64,000 bases of DNA, from NCBI GenBank assembly GCA_018672315.1, contig CP076053.1, forward strand, positions 2,653,827-2,717,826. The letters run 5' to 3'. Both the position numbers and the translations under genes were made by a program. The notes under the pieces are model-generated. The model was not told the DNA's origin. It worked only from the letters and a program-made list of their open reading frames with translations, and ran no database searches. Positions 51,908 to 60,887 of the stretch are shown one piece after another. How positions within the stretch are numbered: position 1 is the first letter of the stretch; every line of letters begins with the position of its first letter. Source of the stretch: Nocardioidaceae bacterium (GTDB lineage: Bacteria > Actinomycetota > Actinomycetes > Propionibacteriales > Nocardioidaceae).

Positions 51908-53271
51908 GCGCTGATGTCGAGACGGACGTCGACGTGGTGGTCGTCGGCGCAGGGGGAGGCGGCCTGGCCGCGGCACTGGCTGCCGCCGACGCCGGTGCCT
52001 CGGTCGTCGTGCTGGAGAAGCTCGAGGAGCCGGGGGGCAACACGGCCCTGTCGACCGGGTCGATCCCGGCCGCGGGCTCACGCTTCCAGGCCGAGGCCGG
52101 GGTGCAGGACGACCCGGAGCGCATGGCCGCGGACCTCCTCCGACAGAGCGGTCCCCACGAGGCCGAGCACCTGACGCGTCGGCTCGCCGAGACCTCGGCA
52201 TCCCTGGTCGAGTGGTTGGTCGACGACCACCAGGTGCGTCTGAAGCTGATCACCGACTACAAGCACGTGGGCCACTCCGTCGAGCGGCTCCACGCCCCGC
52301 CGTCGCGGCGGGGCATCGACCTCAGCCGCGACCTCGTCGCCGCCTGCGAGGGCGCCGGTGTCGACATCGTGCGCGGCAACCCGGTCGCCGAGCTGCTGGT
52401 CGACGACGGCACCGTGACCGGTGTGGTGGTCGACGGGGAGCGCAGCGGACGCCACGAGATCCGGTCGCGGGCGGTCGTGCTCGCGGCGAACGGCTTCGCC
52501 AACAACCGGGACCTCGTCGCGCGGTGGGCGCCGGACCTGGTCGGGCTCGAGTACTTCGGTGCCCACGGATCGACGGGCGAGGCCATCGAGTGGGGCGTCC
52601 AGCTCGGCGCACAGCTGCGCAACCGGACGGCCTACCAGGGCTACGCGGCGGTCGCCTACCCGCACGGGTCGATCCTGTCCTGGACGACACAGGAGAAGGG
52701 GGGAGTCCTGGTCGACGCGACGGGCTCCCGTCTGGGCGACGAGATCGTCGGCTACTCCGGTTTCGCGGTGGAGGTGCTGCGTGGCAGCGCGCCGATCTGG
52801 GCGGTCTACGACACGAGGATCCGTGACATCACGCTGAAGGAGGAGGAGTACGCCGAGCTCGTCGAGATGGGTGGCGCCAAGGTGTGCGACGAGGTCGAGG
52901 ACCTGGCCTCGGTCACCGGTGCACCGGTCGAGGCGCTGCGGTCGACCCTGGAGGCGTACGCGGCGGCCGCCCGGGGGGAGCAGCCCGACGCCTTCGGACG
53001 GACCGACTTCGGTCTGGCCCCGCTCGAGCCGCCGTACGTCGCCTCGCGGGTGACGCCGGGGCTTTTCCACACCCAGGGCGGGTTGGAGATCGACGCCGAT
53101 GCGCGCGTCCTGACCGAGGACGGGACGCCGGTGCCCGGGCTCTTCGCCGTCGGCGGGGTGGCCGCCGGCATCAGCGGACAGCAGGGTGGGCGTGGCTACT
53201 CCTCGGGCAACGGCCTCCTCACCGCTGTCGGGCTGGGACGTCTCGCAGGGACGGCGGCGGCCGCCGGATGA
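51904..53271 (+). CDS. FAD-dependent fumarate reductase/ketosteroid dehydrogenase-like flavoprotein
   Basis: A 455-residue flavoprotein. FAD site VVVGAGGGGLAAALAAADAG at the N-terminus, EKLEEPGGNTALSTGS after it, and a C-terminal HTQGGLEIDADARVL plus GGRGYSSGNGL. The class catalyses (de)hydrogenation of C=C next to a carbonyl. Its place between SDRs and PrpD proteins suggests reduction or desaturation of a dicarboxylate. Overlaps neighbours by four bases. Confidence 0.85.
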   Translation: MSADVETDVDVVVVGAGGGGLAAALAAADAGASVVVLEKLEEPGGNTALSTGSIPAAGSRFQAEAGVQDDPERMAADLLRQSGPHEAEHLTRRLAETSASLVEWLVDDHQVRLKLITDYKHVGHSVERLHAPPSRRGIDLSRDLVAACEGAGVDIVRGNPVAELLVDDGTVTGVVVDGERSGRHEIRSRAVVLAANGFANNRDLVARWAPDLVGLEYFGAHGSTGEAIEWGVQLGAQLRNRTAYQGYAAVAYPHGSILSWTTQEKGGVLVDATGSRLGDEIVGYSGFAVEVLRGSAPIWAVYDTRIRDITLKEEEYAELVEMGGAKVCDEVEDLASVTGAPVEALRSTLEAYAAAARGEQPDAFGRTDFGLAPLEPPYVASRVTPGLFHTQGGLEIDADARVLTEDGTPVPGLFAVGGVAAGISGQQGGRGYSSGNGLLTAVGLGRLAGTAAAAG

Positions 53272-54677
53272 ACCACGCGGGCAGCACGGATGGCTCCGAC
53301 GGCTCGGATGGCTCCGGGCCACCGAGATCGTGGTGGACCTGGCGCGATCGGCTCCGAGCTCACGTCGCTGCTGGTGCGACGGCTCTCGAGGACGCTGCCG
53401 TGCGGCGCAAGGCCGCGATGGTCGTGATGGACGACCTCGCCGCGGCGACGGCCGGGCACGCCCACGCCGAGGTGCGGACGCTCGCCGACATCGCGCGCGA
53501 GCGTGGCGGACCGTCCGAGTCGAGCCTGATGACCGGGGATCGGGTGAGGCGGGAGCAGGCGGCGGTGATCAACGCCGCAGCCGCCGCGTGGGACGAGCTC
53601 GATGAGGGCTACCGGCCCGCGACCTGCCACGGCGGCCTCTACACGGTGCCCGCGGTCGTGGCCGAGGCCGAGGCGACCGGGGCGAGCGTGGCCGAGGTGC
53701 TGGGCGCCACGGTGGTGGGCTACGAGGTCGTCACGGCGTACGCCCGGGCGCTGCCCCCGGCCCGTCCGCTCGTGCTGCACCCGCACGCCACGCTGGCGCC
53801 GATCGGGGCGGCAGCGGGTCTGACCTGGTTGCGTACGCGGGACGCCGACGCGGTGCTGCGAGCCGCTGACGTCGCTGCGACGTTCGCGATGGCCGGACCG
53901 TTCGGCCACGCCGTCACCGGCGCCCAGGTGCGCAACGCCTGGCCCGCGGCGGGTGCGACGCTGGGTTTCCTCGCCGCGGACGTCGCCCACGCCGGTCTGC
54001 TGGGCGAGGACGACAGCGCATGGGGCGCCCTGCGACGAGGCATGGGCAACGGTGTCTCGGAGGAGGAGCTGGCGGGGGACTTCGACAGCTGGGCGATCCT
54101 CGACGGCTACCACAAGGTCTACGCGGCCTGCCAGTACACGCACTCGGCGCTCGAAGCCGCGCTCGAGGTCCGCGATGAGCTCCTTCAGGACCGGGATCCC
54201 GACGAGGTGCGGTCGATCCTCGTGGAGACCCACCCGCTGGCGATGGCCCTGGACAGCACCACGCCGAGCACCTCCCTGGCGGGCAAGTTCTCGGTGCCGC
54301 ACGTCGTCGCAGCGGTGCTGCGGACCGGACGCAGCGACCCCACGGTCTTCGATGCGGCCCTCCTCGACGACCCTCAGATCGCTCGACTGCGAGCAACGGT
54401 GCGCCTCACGCCGTACGAGCCGCTCCCGCCTGCTCCGCACGACCGGCCTGCGCGTGTGACGGTGACGCTCGGTGACGGCAGCACGGCGTCGGCGCGGTGT
54501 CTCAGCGCGGTCGGGGGCCCGGATCGACCGCTGGAGGACGCGCAGGTGCTCGACAAGATCGCGGCACTCACCGGGGCGACCGCCCCCGCCTTCGCCGCCG
54601 TGGCACGCGGGCTGGTCGACGGCGAGCGCGACGACCGCTCGGCCTGGCGGGACCTGATGGAGGAGGCACTGCGATGA
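53268..54677 (+). CDS. MmgE/PrpD family protein (first)
   Basis: A 469-residue MmgE/PrpD protein (2-methylcitrate dehydratase, cis-aconitate decarboxylase or iminodisuccinate epimerase fold). The conserved entry AAAAWDELDEGYRPATCHGGL and the late DGYHKVYAACQYTHSALEAAL are visible. The first ~20 residues are Ser/Asp/Gly-rich linker. ATGA overlaps on both sides. The first of a tandem pair with low mutual identity. Confidence 0.85.
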   Translation: MNHAGSTDGSDGSDGSGPPRSWWTWRDRLRAHVAAGATALEDAAVRRKAAMVVMDDLAAATAGHAHAEVRTLADIARERGGPSESSLMTGDRVRREQAAVINAAAAAWDELDEGYRPATCHGGLYTVPAVVAEAEATGASVAEVLGATVVGYEVVTAYARALPPARPLVLHPHATLAPIGAAAGLTWLRTRDADAVLRAADVAATFAMAGPFGHAVTGAQVRNAWPAAGATLGFLAADVAHAGLLGEDDSAWGALRRGMGNGVSEEELAGDFDSWAILDGYHKVYAACQYTHSALEAALEVRDELLQDRDPDEVRSILVETHPLAMALDSTTPSTSLAGKFSVPHVVAAVLRTGRSDPTVFDAALLDDPQIARLRATVRLTPYEPLPPAPHDRPARVTVTLGDGSTASARCLSAVGGPDRPLEDAQVLDKIAALTGATAPAFAAVARGLVDGERDDRSAWRDLMEEALR

Positions 54678-56053
54678 CCCACACGCCGTCCGTGAGCCGG
54701 GACCTCGTCGAGCGAGCCGTCCGCGTGCACCGCGACCTCCCGGCCGAGGTCTCGGAGGCGGCTCGTCTCCACCTGCTCGACGCGCTGGGTGTCGGCATCG
54801 CCGGCTCGATCCACAGCCCGCTGGGGTCCCTGCCCGCCATCGCAGCCGGGCACCCGGGCGGCCGCTCCAGTGTGCTCGGCTCCGGACTGACCACGACTGC
54901 TCCCGTGGCGGCGCTGGTCAACGGGGCGCTGATCCACTCGCTCGAGTTCGACGACACCCACGTCGCCTCGATCGTCCACGGCAGCAGCACGGTGGCCGCC
55001 GCCGCGCTCGCCGTCGCGCAGGAGACCGAGGCCGACGGGGAGGCGATGCTCTCCGCCTTCGCTCTGGGCTGGGAGGTGCTCGTACGCATGGGGCTGGCGA
55101 GCCCCGGCGCCCTGCAGGCGCGAGGGTTCCAGACCACGTCCGCCGTCGGGCCGTTCGCGGCGGCGCTCGTGTCCGGGCTGCTGCACGGCGACCCCGTCGA
55201 CACGATCGTCGACGCACTGGGCATCGCGGGGTCGCAGGTCGGTGGCACCTTCGCCTTCCTCGCCGACGGCGACACCGTCAAGGCGGGACAGCCGGCATGG
55301 GCCGCCCACGCCGGGCTGTGGGCGGCCGAGCTGGCCCGCAGCGGCATGACGGGGCCGGAGCGCGTGCTCGAGGGCCCGCTCGGCTTCTACGAGCTGTACG
55401 CCGGGGACGAGGTTGCAGCCACGAGGCTGCGCGAGGAGCTGGATGACCTCGGGGATCGGTGGCACCTGCTGTCAGCGGCCTACAAGCTCATCCCGTGCTG
55501 CCACTTCATCCACCCCTTCGTCGAGGCGGTGGGTGAGGTGCTCGACACCGTCGATGCGCACGACGTGGCCTCGATCCACTGCCACGTGCCACGCGGTGCC
55601 ATGGCGATCATCGCCGACCCGTGGGAGTCGCGGCAGCACCCGGCGACACCCCACGACGTGCGATGGAGCCTGCCGTACGTGCTCGCTGCCCGCGTCGTCG
55701 ACGGCGAGGTCGGGCTGGATCTCTTCACCCGGGAGATCGGCGGGGAGCGGCTCGAGCTGTCACGGCGCATCACCGCCGAGCCCTGGGAGGACTCGGGCTT
55801 CCCGGGCGTCTACCCGGCGCGTGTCACGGTCACCACCCGCGACGGCAGGCGCGTCGAGGCGAGCGTCCCCGACGTGCTCGGAGGGGCGAGCCGCCCGCTG
55901 ACCCGCGAACAGGTCGTCGCCAAGGCGCGCACCAACCTCGCCGCGGGCGGGCTGCCGACCGGCGTGATCGAGGACCTGGTGGCCGAGGTGCTGGACGCCG
56001 GCGGGCCCACGCCAACGGCATTGGGTGACCTCCTGGGGCCACGTGGCGGATGA
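54674..56053 (+). CDS. MmgE/PrpD family protein (second)
   Basis: A 459-residue MmgE/PrpD protein with the classic HSLEFDDTHVASIVHGSS motif (active-site His region) and LSAAYKLIPCCHFIHPF. This one matches the canonical family better than its neighbour. It could dehydrate or decarboxylate a hydroxy-acid whose lyase partner is the isocitrate-lyase-type enzyme at 37676. Last gene of the 14-gene run. Confidence 0.87.
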   Translation: MTHTPSVSRDLVERAVRVHRDLPAEVSEAARLHLLDALGVGIAGSIHSPLGSLPAIAAGHPGGRSSVLGSGLTTTAPVAALVNGALIHSLEFDDTHVASIVHGSSTVAAAALAVAQETEADGEAMLSAFALGWEVLVRMGLASPGALQARGFQTTSAVGPFAAALVSGLLHGDPVDTIVDALGIAGSQVGGTFAFLADGDTVKAGQPAWAAHAGLWAAELARSGMTGPERVLEGPLGFYELYAGDEVAATRLREELDDLGDRWHLLSAAYKLIPCCHFIHPFVEAVGEVLDTVDAHDVASIHCHVPRGAMAIIADPWESRQHPATPHDVRWSLPYVLAARVVDGEVGLDLFTREIGGERLELSRRITAEPWEDSGFPGVYPARVTVTTRDGRRVEASVPDVLGGASRPLTREQVVAKARTNLAAGGLPTGVIEDLVAEVLDAGGPTPTALGDLLGPRGG

Positions 56054-56109
56054 GACAGACGCGCGAGCCCCGCGCACCTCTTGACCACCTGCAGATCGGT
56101 CAGCCAAAC

Positions 56110-56132
56110 TTGACTCAATGAATACTGAGCAA
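56110..56132. promoter_or_regulatory. Putative ArsR operator overlapping the start codon
   Basis: A dyad TTG-CTCA ... TGAG-CAA centred on the ATG at 56118, with one extra base in the left arm. AT-rich against its surroundings. No ribosome site precedes the ATG, so leaderless autoregulated expression is plausible. Confidence 0.45.
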
Positions 56133-56795
56133 AATGCGGAGCTCACGCGTCGCGCCGCGGTGCACGCGGCGCTGGGAGATCCGGCTCGGCTGCGCATCGT
56201 CGACACGCTCCTCATCGGCGACGCCTCACCGTCCGAGCTGTCACGCGTGCTCGGGATGCCGTCGAACCTGCTCGCCCATCACCTCGGGACGCTCGAGTCC
56301 TCCGGCCTGGTCAGCCGTCGACGCTCCGAGGGGGACGGCCGGCGCACGTACCTCCGCCTCGCTCGTGACGTGCTGTCCCGCACGGCACCTGCGGCGTCCG
56401 ACACGCCGGACCGGGTCGTGTTCGTCTGCACCGCCAACTCGGCCAGGTCGCACCTCGCAGCCGCTCTGTGGAAGCAGACCAGCGACATCCCCACGGCGTC
56501 CGCAGGGACCCACCCGGCCGCGACCGTCGACCGGGGGGCTGTCGAGGCCGCGAGGCGTCATCACCTGCCGATGCCACGGATCCAGCCGCGATCTCTGACG
56601 GACGTCCTCGTCGACGGCGATCTGGTCGTCACGGTCTGCGACCGCGCCCACGAGACGCTCGGCGAGGTGTCGGCGGTGCACTGGTCGGTCGCCGATCCCG
56701 TCGGGGCGAGCACGACCGAGGCCTTCGACGTGGCCGTCGAGGACCTGTCCGTACGCGTCGGCGAGCTGGCGCGACGCGTGTCCACCCCTGTCTGA
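56118..56795 (+). CDS. ArsR-type HTH fused to a low-molecular-weight phosphatase/arsenate-reductase domain
   Basis: A 225-residue fusion. Residues about 12-90 are an ArsR winged HTH (DPARLRIVDTLLIGDASPSELSRVLG). Residues about 99-220 are an LMW-PTP/ArsC fold with the Cys104-x5-Arg110 P-loop (CTANSAR) and general-acid Asp in WSVADPVG. It lacks the Cys-rich arsenite site of classical ArsR that I could identify. It may couple regulation to arsenate reduction. 22 bases before an ArsC gene. Confidence 0.85.
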   Translation: MNTEQNAELTRRAAVHAALGDPARLRIVDTLLIGDASPSELSRVLGMPSNLLAHHLGTLESSGLVSRRRSEGDGRRTYLRLARDVLSRTAPAASDTPDRVVFVCTANSARSHLAAALWKQTSDIPTASAGTHPAATVDRGAVEAARRHHLPMPRIQPRSLTDVLVDGDLVVTVCDRAHETLGEVSAVHWSVADPVGASTTEAFDVAVEDLSVRVGELARRVSTPV

Positions 56796-56817
56796 CCACG
56801 AGCTCCGGAGGCACCGC

Positions 56818-57474
56818 ATGTCCGCTCACCTGAACCCTGCCGTGACCCTGGACCAGCAGGTCGCTCTCAAGACCGCCTCGACGCGGCTGCAGCAGGATTT
56901 CGCCGGCATCTACGGCGTGGAGACCATCGAGCGCTTCCTGCACTCCTCCTACGACGAGTTCGCGGGACGCGCCACGTTGCTCAACTACCTGCCGCTGCTC
57001 GCTGAACGCTTCGCCAAGCAGAGGCTCCAGGCGATGGCCCGCGTCGAGGGCCACGTCGAGGACGGCAAGCCCGTCGTCCTGTTCCTGTGCGTCCACAACG
57101 CGGGTCGTTCGCAGATGGCCCTCGGATTCTTCAATGCCCACGCGGGCGGTCGTGCCCTCGCGTGGTCGGGAGGTTCCGAGCCCGGCAACGAGGTCAATCC
57201 CTCGGCCGTCGCGGCGATGGCGGAACGCGGCATCGACATCTCCGGTGAGTTCCCCAAGCCGTGGACGGACGAGGTCGTACGCGCCGCGGACGTCGTGGTC
57301 ACGATGGGGTGCGGCGACGCCTGCCCGATCTTCCCCGGCAAGAGGTACGAGGACTGGGAGCTCGACGATCCTGCAGGGATGACGGTCGAGGACGTGCGGC
57401 CGGTCCGCGACGAGATCGAACGACGCGTCCTCGCGCTGCTCGAGCAGCTGCAGGTGCCTGCGGCCGACTCCTGA
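56818..57474 (+). CDS. arsC: Arsenate reductase/arsenate-mycothiol transferase-type LMW-PTP protein
   Basis: A 218-residue protein. The N-terminal ~80 residues form a three-helix domain (IYGVETIERFLHSSYDEFA) seen in actinobacterial arsenate-mycothiol transferases; the PTP P-loop is Cys91-x5-Arg97 (CVHNAGR). MGCGDACPIFPGKRYEDWELDDP provides the late Cys and Asp. It converts arsenate with mycothiol to be reduced by mycoredoxin. No ACR3/ArsB efflux gene is in the window. Confidence 0.88.
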   Translation: MSAHLNPAVTLDQQVALKTASTRLQQDFAGIYGVETIERFLHSSYDEFAGRATLLNYLPLLAERFAKQRLQAMARVEGHVEDGKPVVLFLCVHNAGRSQMALGFFNAHAGGRALAWSGGSEPGNEVNPSAVAAMAERGIDISGEFPKPWTDEVVRAADVVVTMGCGDACPIFPGKRYEDWELDDPAGMTVEDVRPVRDEIERRVLALLEQLQVPAADS

Positions 57475-57555
57475 CCCCGTGGGCGAGATCAGACCACTAC
57501 CCAGGGGATCGACGAAAGCGGGTGCGTCGGGGCTCAGGAGACATAGCCTCTGACC

Positions 57556-59667
57556 ATGCCGCTGTCCGTGCCACGAGCAGGGCTCCAGCGGAAGCTGTTC
57601 GTGGCCTTCGTCCTCATCGGTGTCGCCCTGGCCGTGGTCTTCGCCGGGCTGCTGACATCGTCGCTCCCGGCGGCGACCCGCGAGAGCGCCTCGGCGGTCG
57701 GACTGCTGCTGACCGGGGTCCTGGCCACCGTCAGCGCGGCGGTCCGCGGGCGCTGGTCCGCCGGCAACCGCAGGCGCGCCTGGCGCCTGCTCGCAGCCGG
57801 CGGCGTGGTCGCGCTCTGGGGCAACGTGGTGGGTGCCGTGCTGGACAGAGACGTCCTGGTCGCGCTGCCGCTCGACGACGTGGCGATCGCGCTCGCTCTC
57901 GCGCTCTCGATCGCCAGCCTGGCCTACTTCACGCAGGTCACCCGGAACCGTACGGACATGGCCGTCCTGGCCCTCGACGGGCTGATCCTCGGGTCGGCCG
58001 TGCTCATCATGACCTGGGTGCTGGTCTACGACCGCCTCCTGGCCGCCAGCGGGGACCTGGCGTTCCTTGCCGGGATCCTGATCCCGATGCTCGACGTCGT
58101 GCTGGCCACCGCGGCGCTCATCCTGCTCCGGCGCACCCGCGGAGCCGACCGACTGGCCCTCGGCCTGGTGACCGCCGGCTTCATCGTCTACACGATGACG
58201 GATCTCGGGTACGCCGTGCTGGTGGCCGACGGCGACTTCGTCTTCGGGACGCCCCTGGACCTCGGTTGGATGCTCGGCTACCTGCTCATCGCGGCCGCCG
58301 CCTGGGCCCCGTCCGGTGACGCCAGCGCAGTGACCGGCGACGGGATCGCCGGGGCCGAGGACTGGGACACGGCGGTCGTCTTCGTGGTCCTGCTCCTGGC
58401 CGTGATCGTGGAGGTCCTGGGCGACAGGAACGCCGACCTGGTCAGCATCGAGGCCGCGCTGTGGGTGATCCTCATCGGTGGTGCCGGCGTGCGGCAGGGG
58501 CTCATCGCCCGGGACAACCGGCACCTGCGGAGCAACCTCGAGGCCGACATCCGGGCACGGACGGTCGACCTGCGTCAGATGGCCCGGAGGACCGAGGTGC
58601 TGCTGACCTCGGTCGCGGACGGGATCTACGGCGTCGACGCCGACGGCATGATGACCTTCGTCAACCCCTCGGGAGCATCGATGCTGGGCTACTCCGTCGA
58701 CGAGCTCATCGGCCTCGACGCCCACGAGATCTTCCACGCGCCCGCCGACGACGGGACGCCGTACGCGGCCGCCGGCTGCTACATCGCCGACGCCATCCGG
58801 AACCGTGTCGTCGCCGCCGGCGAGGAGGACCGCTACGTACGGGCCGACGGCGGGGTCTTCCCGGTGGAGATCACCGCCAGCCCCCTGGTCGACAGCGAGA
58901 CCGACGACGTCCTGGGTGGCGTGGTCGTCTTCCGTGACATCACGCAGCGGCACGAGATCAACCGGATCAAGGACGAGTTCCTCTCCGTGGTCAGCCACGA
59001 GCTGCGCACCCCGCTCACCTCGATCCGCGGGTCCCTCGAGCTGCTCGCGGACGGCGACCTCGGTGAGCTCCCGGGCCCGGCGGCCTCGATGGCCGACCGG
59101 GCGCTGCGCAGTTCCGAGCGGTTGTCACGGATGATCAGCGACATCCTCGACCAGGAGCGCATCGACTCGGGCAACCTGACCCTGTCCCTCGCAGCGCACG
59201 ACATCGAGGACCTGCTGGCCGTGGCCCAGCGCGAGCTGACCGACTTCGCCACGAGCCGGCGGGTGGATCTGGTCCGTACCGTGCACTGTCCGGCCCGGGT
59301 GATGGCCGACGGGGACAGGATCGTGCAGGCGCTGACGAACCTGATCAGCAACGCGGTGAAGTTCTCGCCGCCCGGGTCCGCGGTCGAGCTGAGTGCGACG
59401 CACGACGGGGACGACATCGTGGTGCGCGTCAGCGACCGCGGCCGGGGGATCCCTGCCGATCGCCTGGAGACGATCTTCGACCGTTTCGCGCAGGTGGACT
59501 CCTCCGACATCCGCGAGCAGGACGGCTCCGGCCTGGGCCTGGGCATCTGTCGCGGCATCGTCGAGCGCCACGGCGGCTCGGTCAGGCTCACGAGCGAGGT
59601 CGGGGTCGGGACCACCGCGCTCGTCTCGCTCAGAGCGGTCCGTACGCTCGCCGACGCCGCCCCGTGA
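57556..59667 (+). CDS. Membrane PAS-domain sensor histidine kinase
   Basis: A 703-residue kinase. Residues about 1-310 contain eight to ten hydrophobic helices (MASE-like input domain, unassigned). A PAS domain covers about 340-460 (VADGIYGVDADGMMTFVNPSGASMLGY). HisKA has His in FLSVVSHELRTPLTSIRGSL, HATPase has NLISNAVKFSPP, DRGRGIP and GSGLGLGI. No response regulator is adjacent, so it is an orphan. Confidence 0.88.
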   Translation: MPLSVPRAGLQRKLFVAFVLIGVALAVVFAGLLTSSLPAATRESASAVGLLLTGVLATVSAAVRGRWSAGNRRRAWRLLAAGGVVALWGNVVGAVLDRDVLVALPLDDVAIALALALSIASLAYFTQVTRNRTDMAVLALDGLILGSAVLIMTWVLVYDRLLAASGDLAFLAGILIPMLDVVLATAALILLRRTRGADRLALGLVTAGFIVYTMTDLGYAVLVADGDFVFGTPLDLGWMLGYLLIAAAAWAPSGDASAVTGDGIAGAEDWDTAVVFVVLLLAVIVEVLGDRNADLVSIEAALWVILIGGAGVRQGLIARDNRHLRSNLEADIRARTVDLRQMARRTEVLLTSVADGIYGVDADGMMTFVNPSGASMLGYSVDELIGLDAHEIFHAPADDGTPYAAAGCYIADAIRNRVVAAGEEDRYVRADGGVFPVEITASPLVDSETDDVLGGVVVFRDITQRHEINRIKDEFLSVVSHELRTPLTSIRGSLELLADGDLGELPGPAASMADRALRSSERLSRMISDILDQERIDSGNLTLSLAAHDIEDLLAVAQRELTDFATSRRVDLVRTVHCPARVMADGDRIVQALTNLISNAVKFSPPGSAVELSATHDGDDIVVRVSDRGRGIPADRLETIFDRFAQVDSSDIREQDGSGLGLGICRGIVERHGGSVRLTSEVGVGTTALVSLRAVRTLADAAP

Positions 59668-59755
59668 GCCCGCCCGGACGACCGAGCCCGTGGCGGATAC
59701 GCTGCCGGTCGCAGTCCGGACCCGGTCGCGACCGCCCTCAGCCATCGGAGCGCAC

Positions 59756-60283
59756 ATGACAACCGATCCTCACCCCGTCGACGGGGGCGTCGAGCCTCCT
59801 GCGGGGCCCCGGATCACCGTTCGTACAGGGAGCGGCACGGGGCGTACGCGGCTCTCCGCCTTCGACAGCGCCCTCGGCGAGGCGGGCGTGGCGGACGTCA
59901 ACCTGATCACCTTGTCCTCGGTGATCCCGGAGCAGAGCACGGTGGTCGAGACCCGCGAGACGATCGAGGCCGAGCACGGCGACCGGCTGTGGTGCGTGCT
60001 CGCCCAGGCGGGCGCGGAGCAGCACGGCGAGGTGGTCTGGGCGGGTCTGGGCTGGGCCGTGGACCGCCGCACCACGGGCGGGGTGTTCGTCGAGCACCAC
60101 AGCGGCAGCGAGGAGGCGTTGCGCACGCAGATCACCCTCAGCCTGGAGGACCTGTGCGCCTCGCGCGGCTGGGACGACGTCGAGACCGGCACGGCCGTGG
60201 CGAGCGCCGAGTGCGTCGACGACCCGGTGTGCGCGGTGGCCGTCGCGGCGTACGAGGTGCAGGGGTGGGGCACCCGTGGCTGA
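59756..60283 (+). CDS. Pyruvoyl-dependent arginine decarboxylase
   Basis: A 175-residue proenzyme. The self-cleavage site is in NLITLSSVIP (Ser54-Ser55), where Ser55 would become the pyruvoyl group. It would convert arginine to agmatine and CO2. ATG 59756 follows a 88-base gap after the kinase. It overlaps the GNAT gene by eight bases. Confidence 0.85.
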   Translation: MTTDPHPVDGGVEPPAGPRITVRTGSGTGRTRLSAFDSALGEAGVADVNLITLSSVIPEQSTVVETRETIEAEHGDRLWCVLAQAGAEQHGEVVWAGLGWAVDRRTTGGVFVEHHSGSEEALRTQITLSLEDLCASRGWDDVETGTAVASAECVDDPVCAVAVAAYEVQGWGTRG

Positions 60284-60857
60284 GTCGGAGACCGTCGAGC
60301 AGACGATCGCCATCGAGGTCCAGCGCGAGCTCTCCGACGACGTGACAGAGCGGTTCCACCAGCTCTACCTCGCGGCCTTCGAGCCCATGGCGACGCGCGC
60401 AGTGGCCCGCCAGGTGCTGCACCCCGAGGAGTTCGTCGAGGAGATGCGGGACCCGCGGGTCATGAAGTACCTCGCCCGCGACGACGACGGCGACGTCATC
60501 GGTCTCACCACGTTGACGCGCGACCTCGAGACCGTGCCGTGGATCAGCCCGCAGTACTTCGCCGCCCGCTACCCCGAGCACACCGCTCGGCATGCGGTCT
60601 ACTACCTGGGCTTCACCCTCGTCGCTCCGGAGCACCAGCGGTCGAGTGTCTTCCGGGCGATGATCGAGGCCGTCATCGGCGACGTCCGCGACGCTCGTGG
60701 GGTCTGCGGCTGGGACGTCTGCGCCTACAACGAGAGGGTGCTCGGCTTCTCGAGCATGATCGAGACCCTGCTGCACGCGCACGCGGAGTGCACGGTGGAA
60801 GGGATCGACAGCCAGCTCTACTCCGTCGTCGAGATGCACGGTCCGCTCCCGGGCTGA
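60276..60857 (+). CDS. GNAT-like acyltransferase
   Basis: A 193-residue protein with GNAT features: strand DVIGLTTLTRDL, then YYLGFTLVAPEHQRSSVFRAMIEAVI where a CoA-binding Q/RxxGxG/A is degenerate (APEHQRSSVFR). Overlap with the arginine decarboxylase suggests it may acetylate agmatine or another polyamine, but this is inference. GTG 60276 start. Confidence 0.65.
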   Translation: MAESETVEQTIAIEVQRELSDDVTERFHQLYLAAFEPMATRAVARQVLHPEEFVEEMRDPRVMKYLARDDDGDVIGLTTLTRDLETVPWISPQYFAARYPEHTARHAVYYLGFTLVAPEHQRSSVFRAMIEAVIGDVRDARGVCGWDVCAYNERVLGFSSMIETLLHAHAECTVEGIDSQLYSVVEMHGPLPG

Positions 60858-60887
60858 CGCCGCCCTGCTCAGGGCAGACTGCACGTC

